A stretch of DNA of 64,000 nucleotides from Oscillibacter sp. (GTDB taxonomy: Bacteria; Bacillota; Clostridia; Oscillospirales; Oscillospiraceae). A model generated the notes under the pieces. That model ran no database searches. It saw only the letters and a program-made list of their open reading frames with translations, and was not told the origin of the DNA. Positions 16,006 to 24,952 of this stretch are shown piece after piece (the stretch's first letter is position 1; each line of letters begins with the position of its first letter). The position numbers were made by a program, and so were the translations under genes. Location of the stretch: the NCBI GenBank assembly GCA_003539495.1, contig DPPB01000033.1, positions 13,313 to 77,312 of the forward strand, given 5' to 3'.

Positions 16006-16839
16006 ATGAAGAATTTTTTCAACAAAACCGGCATATGGATCCTGGCTGCAGCGGTGGTGATCGTGCTGACGCTGTCCATCCTGTCCGCTACGGGGACGGG
16101 CCTGCTGAATAACATTGCGGGCACTATCGCCAGCCCCTTCCGCTCCGCCGGAGCCGCTATCGGCAACTGGTTCGGCTCCATTTCCGACAAGTTTGACAGC
16201 GTGGAGGCTCTGCAGAAGGAGAACGAGGAGCTGCGCAAGCGCGTGGCTCAGCTGGAGGATGCCAACCGCCAGGCCGAAACCGACAGCCAGGAGAACGAGC
16301 GCCTGCGCTCCCTGCTGAACCTGCGCCAGCAGCGGCGGGACTTTACCTTTGAGAGCGCCAAGGTGACCCAGTATGAAAACTCCAACTGGGCCTCCACCCT
16401 GACCCTGAACCGGGGCACCAGCAGCGGCGTTGCGGTGAATAACTGCGTGGTGAACGAGACCGGCGCCCTGGTAGGCGTTGTGACGGAGGTGGGCCTGAAC
16501 TGGTGCACCGTGGCCACAGTGCTGGACACCCAGGCACAGTTCGGCGCCACGGTGTTCCGCACGGGCGAATCCGCCGTGGCCATGGGCGATCTGGAGCTGA
16601 TGCAAAGCGGAAAGCTCAAGCTCAGCTACCTCTCCGGAGCCAACACCCCCGTAGGCGGCGACCTGGTGCTGACCTCCGGCTTGGGCGGATACTATCCCTC
16701 GGGTCTGGTCATCGGAGCTGTGGAGGATGTGCGCACCGACGACTCGGGCCTGACCCAGTACGCCGTAGTACAGCCCACGGTGACGCCCTCCTCCCTGGTG
16801 GAAGTGTTCGTCATCACCGCCTTCGACATCGTGGACTGA
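16006..16839 (+). CDS. mreC: Rod shape-determining protein MreC
   Basis: Scaffold of the elongasome that links MreB filaments to the wall-synthesis enzymes and activates PBP2; 277 residues. One N-terminal membrane anchor (about residues 9-31) is followed by a coiled coil (about 63-108, VEALQKENEELRKRVAQLED) and the paired beta-barrel domain, with NRGTSSGVAVNNCVVNETGALVGVVTEVG and TSGLGGYYPSGLVIG. It starts five bases after maf, and mreD follows after ten bases. No mreB is adjacent, so MreB must be encoded elsewhere. Confidence 0.94.
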   Translation: MKNFFNKTGIWILAAAVVIVLTLSILSATGTGLLNNIAGTIASPFRSAGAAIGNWFGSISDKFDSVEALQKENEELRKRVAQLEDANRQAETDSQENERLRSLLNLRQQRRDFTFESAKVTQYENSNWASTLTLNRGTSSGVAVNNCVVNETGALVGVVTEVGLNWCTVATVLDTQAQFGATVFRTGESAVAMGDLELMQSGKLKLSYLSGANTPVGGDLVLTSGLGGYYPSGLVIGAVEDVRTDDSGLTQYAVVQPTVTPSSLVEVFVITAFDIVD

Positions 16840-16849
16840 GAGGTGCGCC

Positions 16850-17356
16850 GTGGGACGTCGTGACTTTTTGTTTAAATGGCTCTTTTACGCCCTGACCGCT
16901 CTGGGTTTCGTGCTGGTGCAGGTCTTTGGGCTGGTGCATATCCGCATATGGGGTGTGCATCCGTTCCTGTTTCCGGTGCTGGTGTCCACTGTGGCCGCCC
17001 TGGAATCCGCCCATGAGAGCGCCGTGTTTGCTCTGGCCACCGGCGCGGTGCTGGATGTCACCATGTCGGGGGTGATCCCCTGCTTCTACACGGTGGCGTT
17101 TTTGGTTGTATTCTTTTTGGCCCAGATCCTGTCGGCCAAGGTCCTGTCGCAGCCGTTTTTCTGCTGCATGCTGTGTGGCGTACTGAGCATTGTGTGCACC
17201 GACCTGCTGCAAATGCTGTTTCTCAATTCGTCTGTCAGCTTCTCCGTTCGGGCCGCCCTGCTGCTTATGGGTAAGGAGCTGCTGCTGACGCTGCCCCTAA
17301 TGCCGCTGATTTACCTGCCGGACAGCAAGATCCGGCGCTTCTTCCACCAGGAATAA
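16850..17356 (+). CDS. mreD: Rod shape-determining protein MreD
   Basis: Polytopic membrane subunit of the elongasome; 168 residues with about five to six hydrophobic segments covering most of its length (for example ALTALGFVLVQVFGLVHI, FLFPVLVSTVAAL and VAFLVVFFLAQILS). Sequence conservation in this family is low, so the call rests on size, hydropathy, the ESAHESAVFALATGAVLDV region, and its place between mreC and the PBP2 gene. A GTG start at 16850 fits GAGAGG six bases upstream. Confidence 0.88.
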   Translation: MGRRDFLFKWLFYALTALGFVLVQVFGLVHIRIWGVHPFLFPVLVSTVAALESAHESAVFALATGAVLDVTMSGVIPCFYTVAFLVVFFLAQILSAKVLSQPFFCCMLCGVLSIVCTDLLQMLFLNSSVSFSVRAALLLMGKELLLTLPLMPLIYLPDSKIRRFFHQE

Positions 17357-17393
17357 GGGGCCCTGTATCCGCCGGAAAGGAGGCGCTTTCCCT

Positions 17394-19427
17394 ATGAAAA
17401 AATCCAATCCCTATCGCACCCGGCTCATCGTTCTGTTGGGCTTTTTAGCTGTGGTGCTGATCTTTTTCGCCGTGATGCTGTTTCACTATCAGATCATCAA
17501 GGGCAACAGCTACCGGGCTCAATCCATGGCCGGCACCGCCCGGCGTGAAACCGTGGAGACCAGCCGGGGCATTATTACCGACAGGAATGGTAAGGTTTTG
17601 GTGTCTAACCGCCTGACCTACACCCTGAAATTCTCCGACGAGAGCTTTGATGACGACGCTGCCTGCAACGCCGCCGTGTGGCGGCTCATCACTCTGTGCC
17701 GGCAGGAGAGCCTTTCCTGGATTGATCCCCTGCCGCTGACGAACGCGGCGCCCTTCGCCCTCACCACTGATACCCCCGGGGAGACCTTTGTCAACTGGCT
17801 GGATCAGCATGACATTCCCTACACCGGCAAGGACACCGTGACCCTCTCTATCAGCGGCGGCGAGCTGCTGGACATGGCCCGGAAGATTTATAAGATCTCC
17901 GACGATTATACCGACGACCAGGCCCGCCTCGTCGCCGGGGTCCGCTACGGCGCGGAGATGTCCGGCGGGTATGTGTTTGCCGAGGATGTTCCCGTAGAGG
18001 TCATCAGCCAGGTGGTGGATGGCCACTTTGCAGGCGTGTCCACAGGTACCTCCAGCCAGCGGGTGTATAACACCACCTATGCCGCCCATATCCTGGGCCG
18101 GGTGAGCCGCATCTTTGCCGAGGATTGGAACGACAAATACAAGGATAACAACGACTACTCCATGGACGACCTGGTGGGCAAGGGCGGCGTGGAGGAGGCC
18201 TTTGAGCAATATCTCCATGGGGTCAACGGCGTAAAGCTGGTGACCACCGATAAGAGCGGCAAGGTCACCGGCGAGCTCTACGCCAAGGAGCCCCAGCCGG
18301 GCAACACCGTGGCCCTGACCATCGACCTGGACCTGCAGAAAACCGCCGAGGATTCCCTGGCGGCCACCATCCAGTCCATGACGAAAAGCGATGGCGTGGC
18401 CCGAGGCGGCGCGGCGGCAGTGATCGGCGTGGGCACCGGGGAGGTGCTGGCCTTGGCCAGCTATCCCACCTACGACCTGAGCCAATGGGACGAGATGTAC
18501 GACACCTGGAGCAAGGATGCCGCCCTGCCCATGTTTAACCGCGCCACCGACGGCACCTACGCCCCCGGCTCCACCTTCAAGCTCTGCACCTCTGTGGCGG
18601 CCCTGGAGTCCGGCGTTATCACTCCCTCCACCACCATTGTGGACCGGGGCATTTACACCTACTACGAGTTCCCCCAGCCCCGATGCTGGATCTATAATGC
18701 CACCGGCAGCACCCACGGAGCCGTGAACGTGAGCCAGGCCATCACGGTGTCGTGCAACTACTTTTTCTATGAGGTGGGCCGGCTTACAGGCATCCAGCGG
18801 CTGGACGACTACGCCAGTCAGTTTGGCCTGGGCCGCAGCACGGGCATCGAGATCGGCGACTCCGATGGCGTGCTGGCCAGCCCCGAATACGCCGAAAAAA
18901 TCGGCGAAACCTGGACCGACGGCCAAACCATCACCGCCGCCATCGGTCAATCCTATAACCTGTTCACGCCCCTGCAGCTGGCCAACTATGTGGCCACTCT
19001 CGTCAGCGGCGGCGATCATTACGAGGCGCACCTGCTCAAGAGTGCCAAGTCCTACGACAACTCCTCCGTGGTCTACGCCTACAACAAGGGCCCCACCAAC
19101 CATGTGGACATGTCCGACAGCACCCTGGAGGCGGTGAAGGCCGGGGCCCGGGGTCTGGCCACCGGAAGCTTGAGCTACGTCTTCAACAGCTGCATCGTTC
19201 CCGTGGGCTGCAAAACCGGTACTGCAGAGACCGGCGGCGAGCTGTCCAACGGCTGCTTTGTGGCCTTTGCCCCCTATGACGACCCTCAGATCGCCGTGTG
19301 TGTGGTCATCGAGCAGGGCGGCGGCGGCGCCAACCTGGCCCCCATCGCCCGGGACATCATCAATTCCTACTTCTCCAGCGCGTCCACCTCCGCTACCGTC
19401 GTCGGGGAAAATACGCTGCTGCCATAA
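17394..19427 (+). CDS. mrdA: Penicillin-binding protein 2 (elongation transpeptidase)
   Basis: Class B PBP that cross-links peptidoglycan during side-wall growth; 677 residues, anchored by one membrane segment (about 11-33). The active-site motifs are visible: STFK with the acylated Ser near residue 393, SCN at 453-455, and KTG at 607-609 in GCKTGTAE. The N-terminal dimerisation region and the pedestal (RGIITDRNGKVLVSNRL) are typical. AAAGGAGG precedes the start. It completes the mreC-mreD-PBP2 elongasome cluster and is predicted to work with a RodA glycosyltransferase encoded elsewhere. Confidence 0.94.
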   Translation: MKKSNPYRTRLIVLLGFLAVVLIFFAVMLFHYQIIKGNSYRAQSMAGTARRETVETSRGIITDRNGKVLVSNRLTYTLKFSDESFDDDAACNAAVWRLITLCRQESLSWIDPLPLTNAAPFALTTDTPGETFVNWLDQHDIPYTGKDTVTLSISGGELLDMARKIYKISDDYTDDQARLVAGVRYGAEMSGGYVFAEDVPVEVISQVVDGHFAGVSTGTSSQRVYNTTYAAHILGRVSRIFAEDWNDKYKDNNDYSMDDLVGKGGVEEAFEQYLHGVNGVKLVTTDKSGKVTGELYAKEPQPGNTVALTIDLDLQKTAEDSLAATIQSMTKSDGVARGGAAAVIGVGTGEVLALASYPTYDLSQWDEMYDTWSKDAALPMFNRATDGTYAPGSTFKLCTSVAALESGVITPSTTIVDRGIYTYYEFPQPRCWIYNATGSTHGAVNVSQAITVSCNYFFYEVGRLTGIQRLDDYASQFGLGRSTGIEIGDSDGVLASPEYAEKIGETWTDGQTITAAIGQSYNLFTPLQLANYVATLVSGGDHYEAHLLKSAKSYDNSSVVYAYNKGPTNHVDMSDSTLEAVKAGARGLATGSLSYVFNSCIVPVGCKTGTAETGGELSNGCFVAFAPYDDPQIAVCVVIEQGGGGANLAPIARDIINSYFSSASTSATVVGENTLLP

Positions 19428-19473
19428 GCTCCTCGATAAAATCCTATTTTTGTAAGGAGAGTTTCCTATTCCC

Positions 19474-21288
19474 ATGTCTGTTTATTTTGATTCCAAGGAC
19501 CCCCGCTGTAAATCCCCCTTCGGTGCCGTTTTGTGCGCCACCGAAGTGTCTTTCGCCGTGTTTTTCGGCCCGGAGGACGGCATCCTGGGCGGCGAGCTGC
19601 AGGTTCGGGAGGAGTTCGCCGGGGTGACCCGGACTATATCCCTGCGCCGAGAGAGCAGCGCCCTCCGGGGCACATACACCGCCCCCGGGACGCCGGAGCT
19701 GGCCTGGTACAGCTTCACGCTGCGCCGACAGGACGGCCAGGCCGTCACCCTCCCCGAGCGACAGCTGACGGTGTATGAGGACACCGTCACGCCGGATTGG
19801 TTTGGCCGGGGCGTCAGCTATCAGATCTTCCCGGACCGCTTCTGCCGCAGCCGCATCCCGGACCCGGCGGGTATGGTGGGGGACCGAAGGGTCCACGAAA
19901 GCTGGGCCGACACACCGGACTTTCTGCCGGATGAGCAGGGAGAGGTCCGCTGTTGCGATTTTTTCGGCGGCAACCTGCCGGGCATCATCGGCAAGCTGGA
20001 CTACCTGCAGGAGCTGGGCGTGACCACCCTGTATCTTACACCCATTTTTGAATCCGCCTCCAACCACCGCTACAACACCGCTGACTACCGGGCCATTGAC
20101 CCTATGCTGGGCACGGAGGAGGATTTTTGCGCTCTGTGCAGCCACGCCCACCGGCGGGGGATGCGGGTGGTGCTGGACGGTGTGTTCAACCACACCGGCA
20201 GCGTCAGCCGCTACTTCAACGCCGACGGATCCTATCCCGACCTGGGGGCAGCCCAATCCAAGGAGTCTCCTTATTATAATTGGTACCGCTTCACCCGCTG
20301 GCCGGAGGAATACGACGCCTGGTGGGGCATCAAGACCCTGCCGGCAGTGGAGGAGACACAGGCGTCCTATCGGGAGTTTATTATCCAGGGCGAGGATTCC
20401 GTGGTGCGCCACTGGCTGCGCTGCGGGGCGGACGGCTGGCGGCTGGACGTGGCCGACGAGCTGCCCGACAGCTTCATTGCCCAACTCCGCGCCGCCCTGG
20501 AGAAGGAAAAGGTCGACGCTGTGCTTCTGGGCGAGGTGTGGGAGGACGGCACCAACAAGATCGCTTACGGCCAGCGCCGCCGCTATCTCCTGGGCCGGGA
20601 AACCCACGGGCTCATGAGCTACCCCTTCCGCAAGGCGGCCATGGACTGGCTGCTGGGCGGCGATGCTGCCGCCTTCCGCGACAGCATGGAAACCCTTCGG
20701 GAGAATTATCCGGCTCCCGCCTTCTACAGTGCCATGAACTTTCTGGGCACTCACGATACGCCCCGGATCCTGACCCTTCTAGGCGGCGAGCCCACACCGG
20801 AGAGCAAGACGGAACGGGCTCAAGCCCGGCTTACCCCGGCCGGATATGACCTGGCACGGCGTCGTTTGATGCTGGGAGCGCTGCTGCTATACGCCTTCCC
20901 CGGCTCCCCCACCGTGTTCGCCGGAGACGAGGCCGGGCAGCAGGGCTATGAGGATCCTCTGAACCGCCGCACCTACCCTTGGGGGCAGGAGGACACAATG
21001 CTGCTGGCCTGGTTCCGGCGGTTGGGCCAGCTGCGGAGGGAGCGAGCCTCCCTGCAGCAAGGTGACATCACCTATCCCTACGCCAGGGGCAGCGGTCTGG
21101 CAGTGCAGCGCCGGGCAGGCAATCAGGTAACCCTGGCCGCCATGAACGCCGGAGCGGTGCCTTTGGATCTGACCCTCCCCTGGCTTGGCGGCACCGCCAC
21201 GGACGCCATGACCGGCCAGCAGTTTTTAGTCCCGGACGGCGCGGTACATCTGACGCTGCCGGGGTACGGTGGGGTGCTGCTGATTTAG
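19474..21288 (+). CDS. GH13 alpha-amylase family glycosidase (neopullulanase-like)
   Basis: A 604-residue GH13 enzyme acting on alpha-glucans or maltodextrins. An N-terminal beta-sandwich (about residues 1-100) precedes the TIM barrel. The catalytic motifs are complete: DGVFNHTG near residue 235, GWRLDVADE with nucleophile Asp325, LGEVWED with acid Glu354, and FLGTHDTPR with His427-Asp428. RGVSYQIFPDRF and YNTADYRAIDPMLG fit the neopullulanase/cyclomaltodextrinase branch. No signal peptide is seen, so it is probably cytoplasmic and works on imported oligosaccharides. It stands alone with no sugar transporter nearby. Exact specificity cannot be assigned. Confidence 0.92.
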   Translation: MSVYFDSKDPRCKSPFGAVLCATEVSFAVFFGPEDGILGGELQVREEFAGVTRTISLRRESSALRGTYTAPGTPELAWYSFTLRRQDGQAVTLPERQLTVYEDTVTPDWFGRGVSYQIFPDRFCRSRIPDPAGMVGDRRVHESWADTPDFLPDEQGEVRCCDFFGGNLPGIIGKLDYLQELGVTTLYLTPIFESASNHRYNTADYRAIDPMLGTEEDFCALCSHAHRRGMRVVLDGVFNHTGSVSRYFNADGSYPDLGAAQSKESPYYNWYRFTRWPEEYDAWWGIKTLPAVEETQASYREFIIQGEDSVVRHWLRCGADGWRLDVADELPDSFIAQLRAALEKEKVDAVLLGEVWEDGTNKIAYGQRRRYLLGRETHGLMSYPFRKAAMDWLLGGDAAAFRDSMETLRENYPAPAFYSAMNFLGTHDTPRILTLLGGEPTPESKTERAQARLTPAGYDLARRRLMLGALLLYAFPGSPTVFAGDEAGQQGYEDPLNRRTYPWGQEDTMLLAWFRRLGQLRRERASLQQGDITYPYARGSGLAVQRRAGNQVTLAAMNAGAVPLDLTLPWLGGTATDAMTGQQFLVPDGAVHLTLPGYGGVLLI

Positions 21289-21295
21289 TGCTTGT

Positions 21296-21328
21296 GTCTG
21301 CGGGCGCGAACTCTGCGATGCTTTTTTG
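21296..21328. repeat. GTCTGCGGACGC repeat, copy 2
   Basis: GTCTGCGGGCGCGAACTC then TGCGATGCTTTTTT, directly after the GH13 stop codon; same family as 12218-12264. Confidence 0.7.
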
Positions 21329-21332
21329 TATG

Positions 21333-21366
21333 CCCTGGGGATGTTTCATGTGAAACATCCCCAGGG
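21333..21366 (+). terminator. 34-bp palindrome holding parS site 1, probably also the GH13 terminator
   Basis: CCCTGGGGATGTTTCA, two central bases, then its exact complement TGAAACATCCCCAGGG, followed by ACTTCTTTTAT. The parS core is 21342-21357. The perfect 16-bp arms plus the U-rich tail make it a plausible terminator for the GH13 gene. Confidence 0.7.
21342..21357. other. parS centromere site 1
   Basis: TGTTTCATGTGAAACA; the Bacillus-type parS consensus is TGTTTCACGTGAAACA (one difference). ParB is expected to load here and spread. Confidence 0.93.
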
Positions 21367-21379
21367 ACTTCTTTTATAT

Positions 21380-21395
21380 TGTTTCATGTGAAACA
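21380..21395. other. parS centromere site 2
   Basis: TGTTTCATGTGAAACA, identical to site 1, in the gap between the GH13 gene and parA. Confidence 0.93.
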
Positions 21396-21421
21396 CCTCC
21401 TCTCCCCTGCTTCGTGATAAA

Positions 21422-21437
21422 TGTTTCACATGAAACA
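21422..21437. other. parS centromere site 3
   Basis: TGTTTCACATGAAACA, the complement of the site 1 form. It lies 32 bases upstream of the parA -35 box, so ParB bound here could influence parA transcription. Confidence 0.93.
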
Positions 21438-21468
21438 GGAGACTTTTCAATTTTTTTATCAGAATCTA

Positions 21469-21498
21469 TTGAAACGGGCGGCCGGAATGGTATATAAT
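21469..21498 (+). promoter_or_regulatory. Promoter of parA-parB
   Basis: -35 TTGAAA (21469-21474), 18-bp spacer, -10 TATAAT (21493-21498). Confidence 0.75.
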
Positions 21499-21536
21499 AA
21501 TGTGCATGACAGAAAAATGGAGAGGCGAGTGGGAAT

Positions 21537-22307
21537 ATGGCTAAAGTTGTTGCGATCGTGAATCAAAAGGGCGGAGTAGGCAAAACCACCACCTGCGTGA
21601 ATTTGGCCGCCATCCTGGCTGCCAGAGGTCTGCGGGTGCTGCTGTGCGACTTTGATCCTCAGGCCAACGCCACCTCCGGTATGGGTGTGGACAAATCCCG
21701 TTCCAACGGCGTATACGACGCACTCATTAACGGCGTGGAGACAGAGAAGATCATCGTCACCACTCCCTATGGAGATGTGCTGCCCAGCAGCAAGGCATTG
21801 GCCGGAGCCGGCGTGGAGATGATCGACCTGGAGGGCCGTCAGTTCCTGCTGAAGCGAGCTTTGGATCAGGTGGCAGACCGGTATGACTATATTTTTATCG
21901 ATTGCCCCCCCTCCCTGGAGCTGCTGACCCTGAACGCGCTGTGTGCGGCAGATAGCCTGCTGGTGCCGCTGCAGGGAGAATATTACGCCCTGGAAGGGCT
22001 CAGCGACCTCATGGGTACAGTGCGCATTGTGCGCCGGGGCCTGAACCCAAAGCTGGAAATTGAGGGCGTTCTGCTGACCATGTTCGATGGGCGCACCAAC
22101 CTGGCCATACAGGTGGCTCAGGAGATCAAGCGCTTCTTCCCAGGGAAGGTGTACAGCACCGTCATTCCCCGGAATATCCGGCTGTCCGAGGCACCCAGCC
22201 ACGGTAAGCCCATCCATGCATACGACCGCACCTGCCGCGGTGCGGAGGCATATAGCGCCCTGGCGGATGAATTTCTGCGGAAAAACGGCACAGGTAAGGA
22301 GGAGTAA
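21537..22307 (+). CDS. parA: Chromosome partitioning ATPase ParA/Soj
   Basis: ATPase that moves ParB-parS complexes apart and in Firmicutes also regulates DnaA; 256 residues. The deviant Walker A VNQKGGVGKTTTCVNLA is at residues 9-25, with FDPQANATSG and IFIDCPPSLELLTLNAL as the switch regions. The start ATG at 21537 follows GAGAGGCGAGTGGGAAT. Three parS sites lie just upstream, and parB follows after six bases. Gene length and the absence of an N-terminal helix-turn-helix mark it as a chromosomal type. Confidence 0.95.
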   Translation: MAKVVAIVNQKGGVGKTTTCVNLAAILAARGLRVLLCDFDPQANATSGMGVDKSRSNGVYDALINGVETEKIIVTTPYGDVLPSSKALAGAGVEMIDLEGRQFLLKRALDQVADRYDYIFIDCPPSLELLTLNALCAADSLLVPLQGEYYALEGLSDLMGTVRIVRRGLNPKLEIEGVLLTMFDGRTNLAIQVAQEIKRFFPGKVYSTVIPRNIRLSEAPSHGKPIHAYDRTCRGAEAYSALADEFLRKNGTGKEE

Positions 22308-22313
22308 ATTCCT

Positions 22314-23186
22314 ATGGCAAATAACGCAAAGGGCCTGGGCAAGGGCCTGGCCGCCCTGCTGGGCGACAATGTAATGGACACAAGCGAGGAGAAAAGCAGC
22401 CTTTACCTGCCCATTTCCCAAGTGGAGAGCTGCGCCTCTCAGCCGCGAAAGCAATTCGATCCCGATGCTCTGGCGGATCTGGCAGATTCCATCCGCGAGC
22501 ACGGCATCATCCAGCCCTTGACGGTGCGCAAGCTCCAATCAGGCTATTATCAGATCATTGCCGGCGAGCGCCGCTGGCGGGCCGCCCGGATGGCAGGTCT
22601 GGACCAAGTGCCGGCCATCGTCATCGAGGCTGACGACCGCAAGGCCATGGAGCTGGCCATGATCGAGAACCTGCAGCGGGAGGATCTGAACCCCATGGAG
22701 GAGGCTGAGGGCTATCAGCAGCTGATGACCCAGTACAATCTCACCCAGGAGGAGACCGCGCAGCGGGTGGGCAAGTCCCGCTCCGCCGTGGCCAACGCCC
22801 TGCGTCTGCTGAACCTGTGCCCCCCGGTGCGCGCTATGGTGGAGGACGGCCGCCTGTCCAACGGTCACGCCCGGACTATACTGCCCCTCTCCCCTGCCCT
22901 GCAGGAAAAGGCGGCGGATGCCATCCTCAAGTCGGACCTTTCCGTCCGGCAGACGGAGCTGTTGGTGAAAAAGCTCACCGCCCAGGAGAAGGCCCAGCCC
23001 GCCGTTACCACCGGCGGCCTGGAGGTGAATTACGCCGAGGAGGCCGCCAAGTCCCTGGGCGCGCACCTGGGCCGGGGCTGCAAGATCGTCAGTGGCCGTA
23101 AAAAAGGCCGCATTGAGCTGGAATACTACGGCGTGGACGACCTGAATAACCTCTTGGACGCCCTGAATGCGCTGACGCTGAAATAA
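22314..23186 (+). CDS. parB: Chromosome partitioning protein ParB/Spo0J
   Basis: CTP-dependent clamp that loads at parS, spreads along DNA, recruits SMC and works with ParA; 290 residues. The N-terminal domain has the CTP-binding motif GERRWRAARMAGL (near residue 84). The central helix-turn-helix is TAQRVGKSRSAVANALRLLNL, and the C-terminal dimerisation region ends LNNLLDALNALTLK. GGAGG is eight bases ahead of the start and overlaps the parA stop. The fourth parS site lies just after its stop codon. Confidence 0.95.
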   Translation: MANNAKGLGKGLAALLGDNVMDTSEEKSSLYLPISQVESCASQPRKQFDPDALADLADSIREHGIIQPLTVRKLQSGYYQIIAGERRWRAARMAGLDQVPAIVIEADDRKAMELAMIENLQREDLNPMEEAEGYQQLMTQYNLTQEETAQRVGKSRSAVANALRLLNLCPPVRAMVEDGRLSNGHARTILPLSPALQEKAADAILKSDLSVRQTELLVKKLTAQEKAQPAVTTGGLEVNYAEEAAKSLGAHLGRGCKIVSGRKKGRIELEYYGVDDLNNLLDALNALTLK

Positions 23187-23188
23187 AT

Positions 23189-23204
23189 TGTTTCACATGA
23201 AACA
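23189..23204. other. parS centromere site 4
   Basis: TGTTTCACATGAAACA between parB and serS, three bases past the parB stop and immediately ahead of the serS ribosome binding site. Confidence 0.93.
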
Positions 23205-23218
23205 GAGAGGAAGTCAAA

Positions 23219-24541
23219 ATGCTGGACATTAGATTTGTGCGGGAAAATCCCGACCTGGTAAAAGAGAACATCCGCAAGAAATTTCAAAACGCCAAGCTGC
23301 CCCTGGTGGACGAGGCCATCGCCCTGGATGCCGAGCGCCGCCAGGCCATTGCTGACGGCGAGACTCTGAAGGCGGAGCGCAACAAGCTGTCTAAGGCCAA
23401 CGGGCCCCTGTTCGGCCAGCTGAAAAAATGCACAGACGAGGCCAAAAAGGCGGAGCTTCAGGCCCAGATCGACGCCAACAACGCCGCCGTAAAGGCTGAT
23501 GCCGAGCGCATGGCCCAGCTGGAGGCCAAGAAGGAGCACGCCGAGGCGGCGCTGAACAAAATCATGATGGTCATCCCCCAGATGATCGACCCCGCCGTGC
23601 CCATCGGCAAGGACGACAGCTGCAACGTGGAGGTGGAGCGCTTTGGCGAGGCCACGGTGCCGGAGTTTGAGATCCCCTACCACACGGACATTATGGAGCG
23701 GTTTGACGGCATCGACATGGACGCCGCCGCCCGGGTCTCCGGCAGCGGGTTTTACTACCTGCTGGGGGACATCGCCCGGATGCACGAGGCGGTGCTGGCC
23801 TATGGCCGGGACTTTATGATAAACAAGGGCTTCACCTACTGCATTCCCCCCTTCATGATCCACGGCAATGTGGTGGAGGGGGTCATGAGCCAGACGGACA
23901 TGGACGGCATGATGTATAAAATTGAGGGCGAGGACCTCTACCTCATCGGAACCAGCGAGCACTCCATGATCGGCCGCTACATCGACCAGATCCTCCCGGA
24001 GCGCGCTCTGCCTCAGACCCTCACCTCCTACTCCCCCTGCTTCCGCAAGGAAAAGGGCGCCCACGGCATCGAGGAGCGGGGTATTTACCGCATCCACCAG
24101 TTTGAAAAGCAGGAGATGATCGTGGTCTGCAAGCCGGAAGAGAGCAAGGCTTGGTATGAAAAGCTGTGGCGCTACAGCGTAGAGCTGTTCCGCTCCCTGG
24201 ACATCCCCGTGCGGCAGCTGGAGTGCTGCTCCGGCGACCTGGCGGACCTGAAGTGCCGCTCCTGCGACATCGAGGCCTGGTCCCCCCGGCAGCAGAAGTA
24301 TTTCGAGGTCTGCTCCTGCTCCAACCTGGGTGACGCCCAGGCAAGACGGCTCAAGATCCGCTACAAGGATGACAGCGGCAAAATGCAGCTGTGCCACACC
24401 CTGAACAATACCTGTGTAGCACCCCCCCGGATGCTCATCGCCCTGCTGGAAAACAATCTCCGGGCCGATGGCAGCGTGCGCATCCCCAAGGCTCTGCAGC
24501 CCTATATGGGCGGCACAGAGGTGCTGATCCCCAAACATTAA
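23219..24541 (+). CDS. serS: Seryl-tRNA synthetase
   Basis: Charges tRNA-Ser (and tRNA-Sec where present) with serine; 440 residues. The N-terminal tRNA-binding coiled coil spans about residues 30-105. The class II core has LIGTSEHSMIG, motif 2 CFRKEKGAHGIEERGIYRIHQFEK, and motif 3 near CHTLNNTCVAPPRML. Motif 2 reads KGAHGIEERGIYR where common bacterial enzymes have AGSAGRDTRGL, so this is a divergent SerRS variant. It follows parB across a parS site and has its own AGAGAGGAAG ribosome binding site. No T-box was seen. Confidence 0.94.
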   Translation: MLDIRFVRENPDLVKENIRKKFQNAKLPLVDEAIALDAERRQAIADGETLKAERNKLSKANGPLFGQLKKCTDEAKKAELQAQIDANNAAVKADAERMAQLEAKKEHAEAALNKIMMVIPQMIDPAVPIGKDDSCNVEVERFGEATVPEFEIPYHTDIMERFDGIDMDAAARVSGSGFYYLLGDIARMHEAVLAYGRDFMINKGFTYCIPPFMIHGNVVEGVMSQTDMDGMMYKIEGEDLYLIGTSEHSMIGRYIDQILPERALPQTLTSYSPCFRKEKGAHGIEERGIYRIHQFEKQEMIVVCKPEESKAWYEKLWRYSVELFRSLDIPVRQLECCSGDLADLKCRSCDIEAWSPRQQKYFEVCSCSNLGDAQARRLKIRYKDDSGKMQLCHTLNNTCVAPPRMLIALLENNLRADGSVRIPKALQPYMGGTEVLIPKH

Positions 24542-24564
24542 CATCCTGTTAAGGAGAAAAGACT

Positions 24565-24951
24565 ATGAAGAAGTTTTTTCAGGAATTCAAGGAATTCGCC
24601 ATGCGCGGCAACGTGCTGGACATGGCCGTGGGCGTTGTGGTAGGCTCTGCCTTCACCGCCATCGTCACCTCCATCGTGCAAAATCTGCTGACTCCCCTGC
24701 TGGGCCTGCTGATTCCCGACAGCACCTTTGCCGAGTGGGCCCCCGGCGGCTTCGGCATCGGCGCCGTTATCAATTCTATCATCTCCTTTATTATCACCGC
24801 CTTTGTGGTGTTCCTGCTGGTAAAGGGCGTGAACAAGCTGACGCACCTGAAGAAGCAGGAGGAGCAGGCCCAGGAGCCCGAGGAGCCTGCAGGCCCCACC
24901 ACCGAGGAGCTGCTCACCGAGATCCGGGACCTGCTGAAGGAGCAGAAATAA
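24565..24951 (+). CDS. mscL: Large-conductance mechanosensitive channel
   Basis: Membrane safety valve that opens under sudden osmotic downshift; 128 residues, the usual size. It opens with KKFFQEFKEFAMRGNVLDMAVGVVVGSAFTAIVTSIVQNLLTPLLG, combining the amphipathic N-terminal helix and TM1. The second membrane segment is IGAVINSIISFIITAFVVFLLVKGVNKL, and the cytoplasmic helix is LLTEIRDLLKEQ. AAGGAG is ten bases before the start. It lies between serS and rsmG on the same strand. Confidence 0.95.
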   Translation: MKKFFQEFKEFAMRGNVLDMAVGVVVGSAFTAIVTSIVQNLLTPLLGLLIPDSTFAEWAPGGFGIGAVINSIISFIITAFVVFLLVKGVNKLTHLKKQEEQAQEPEEPAGPTTEELLTEIRDLLKEQK

Positions 24952-24952
24952 C

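Noticed and set aside
17445..19475. 676-codon open frame on the minus strand opposite the PBP2 gene
   Set aside because: It mirrors the PBP2 gene; composition is Gly/Val/His/Gln-rich nonsense typical of antisense frames in G+C-rich genes, with no ribosome binding site or family motif.
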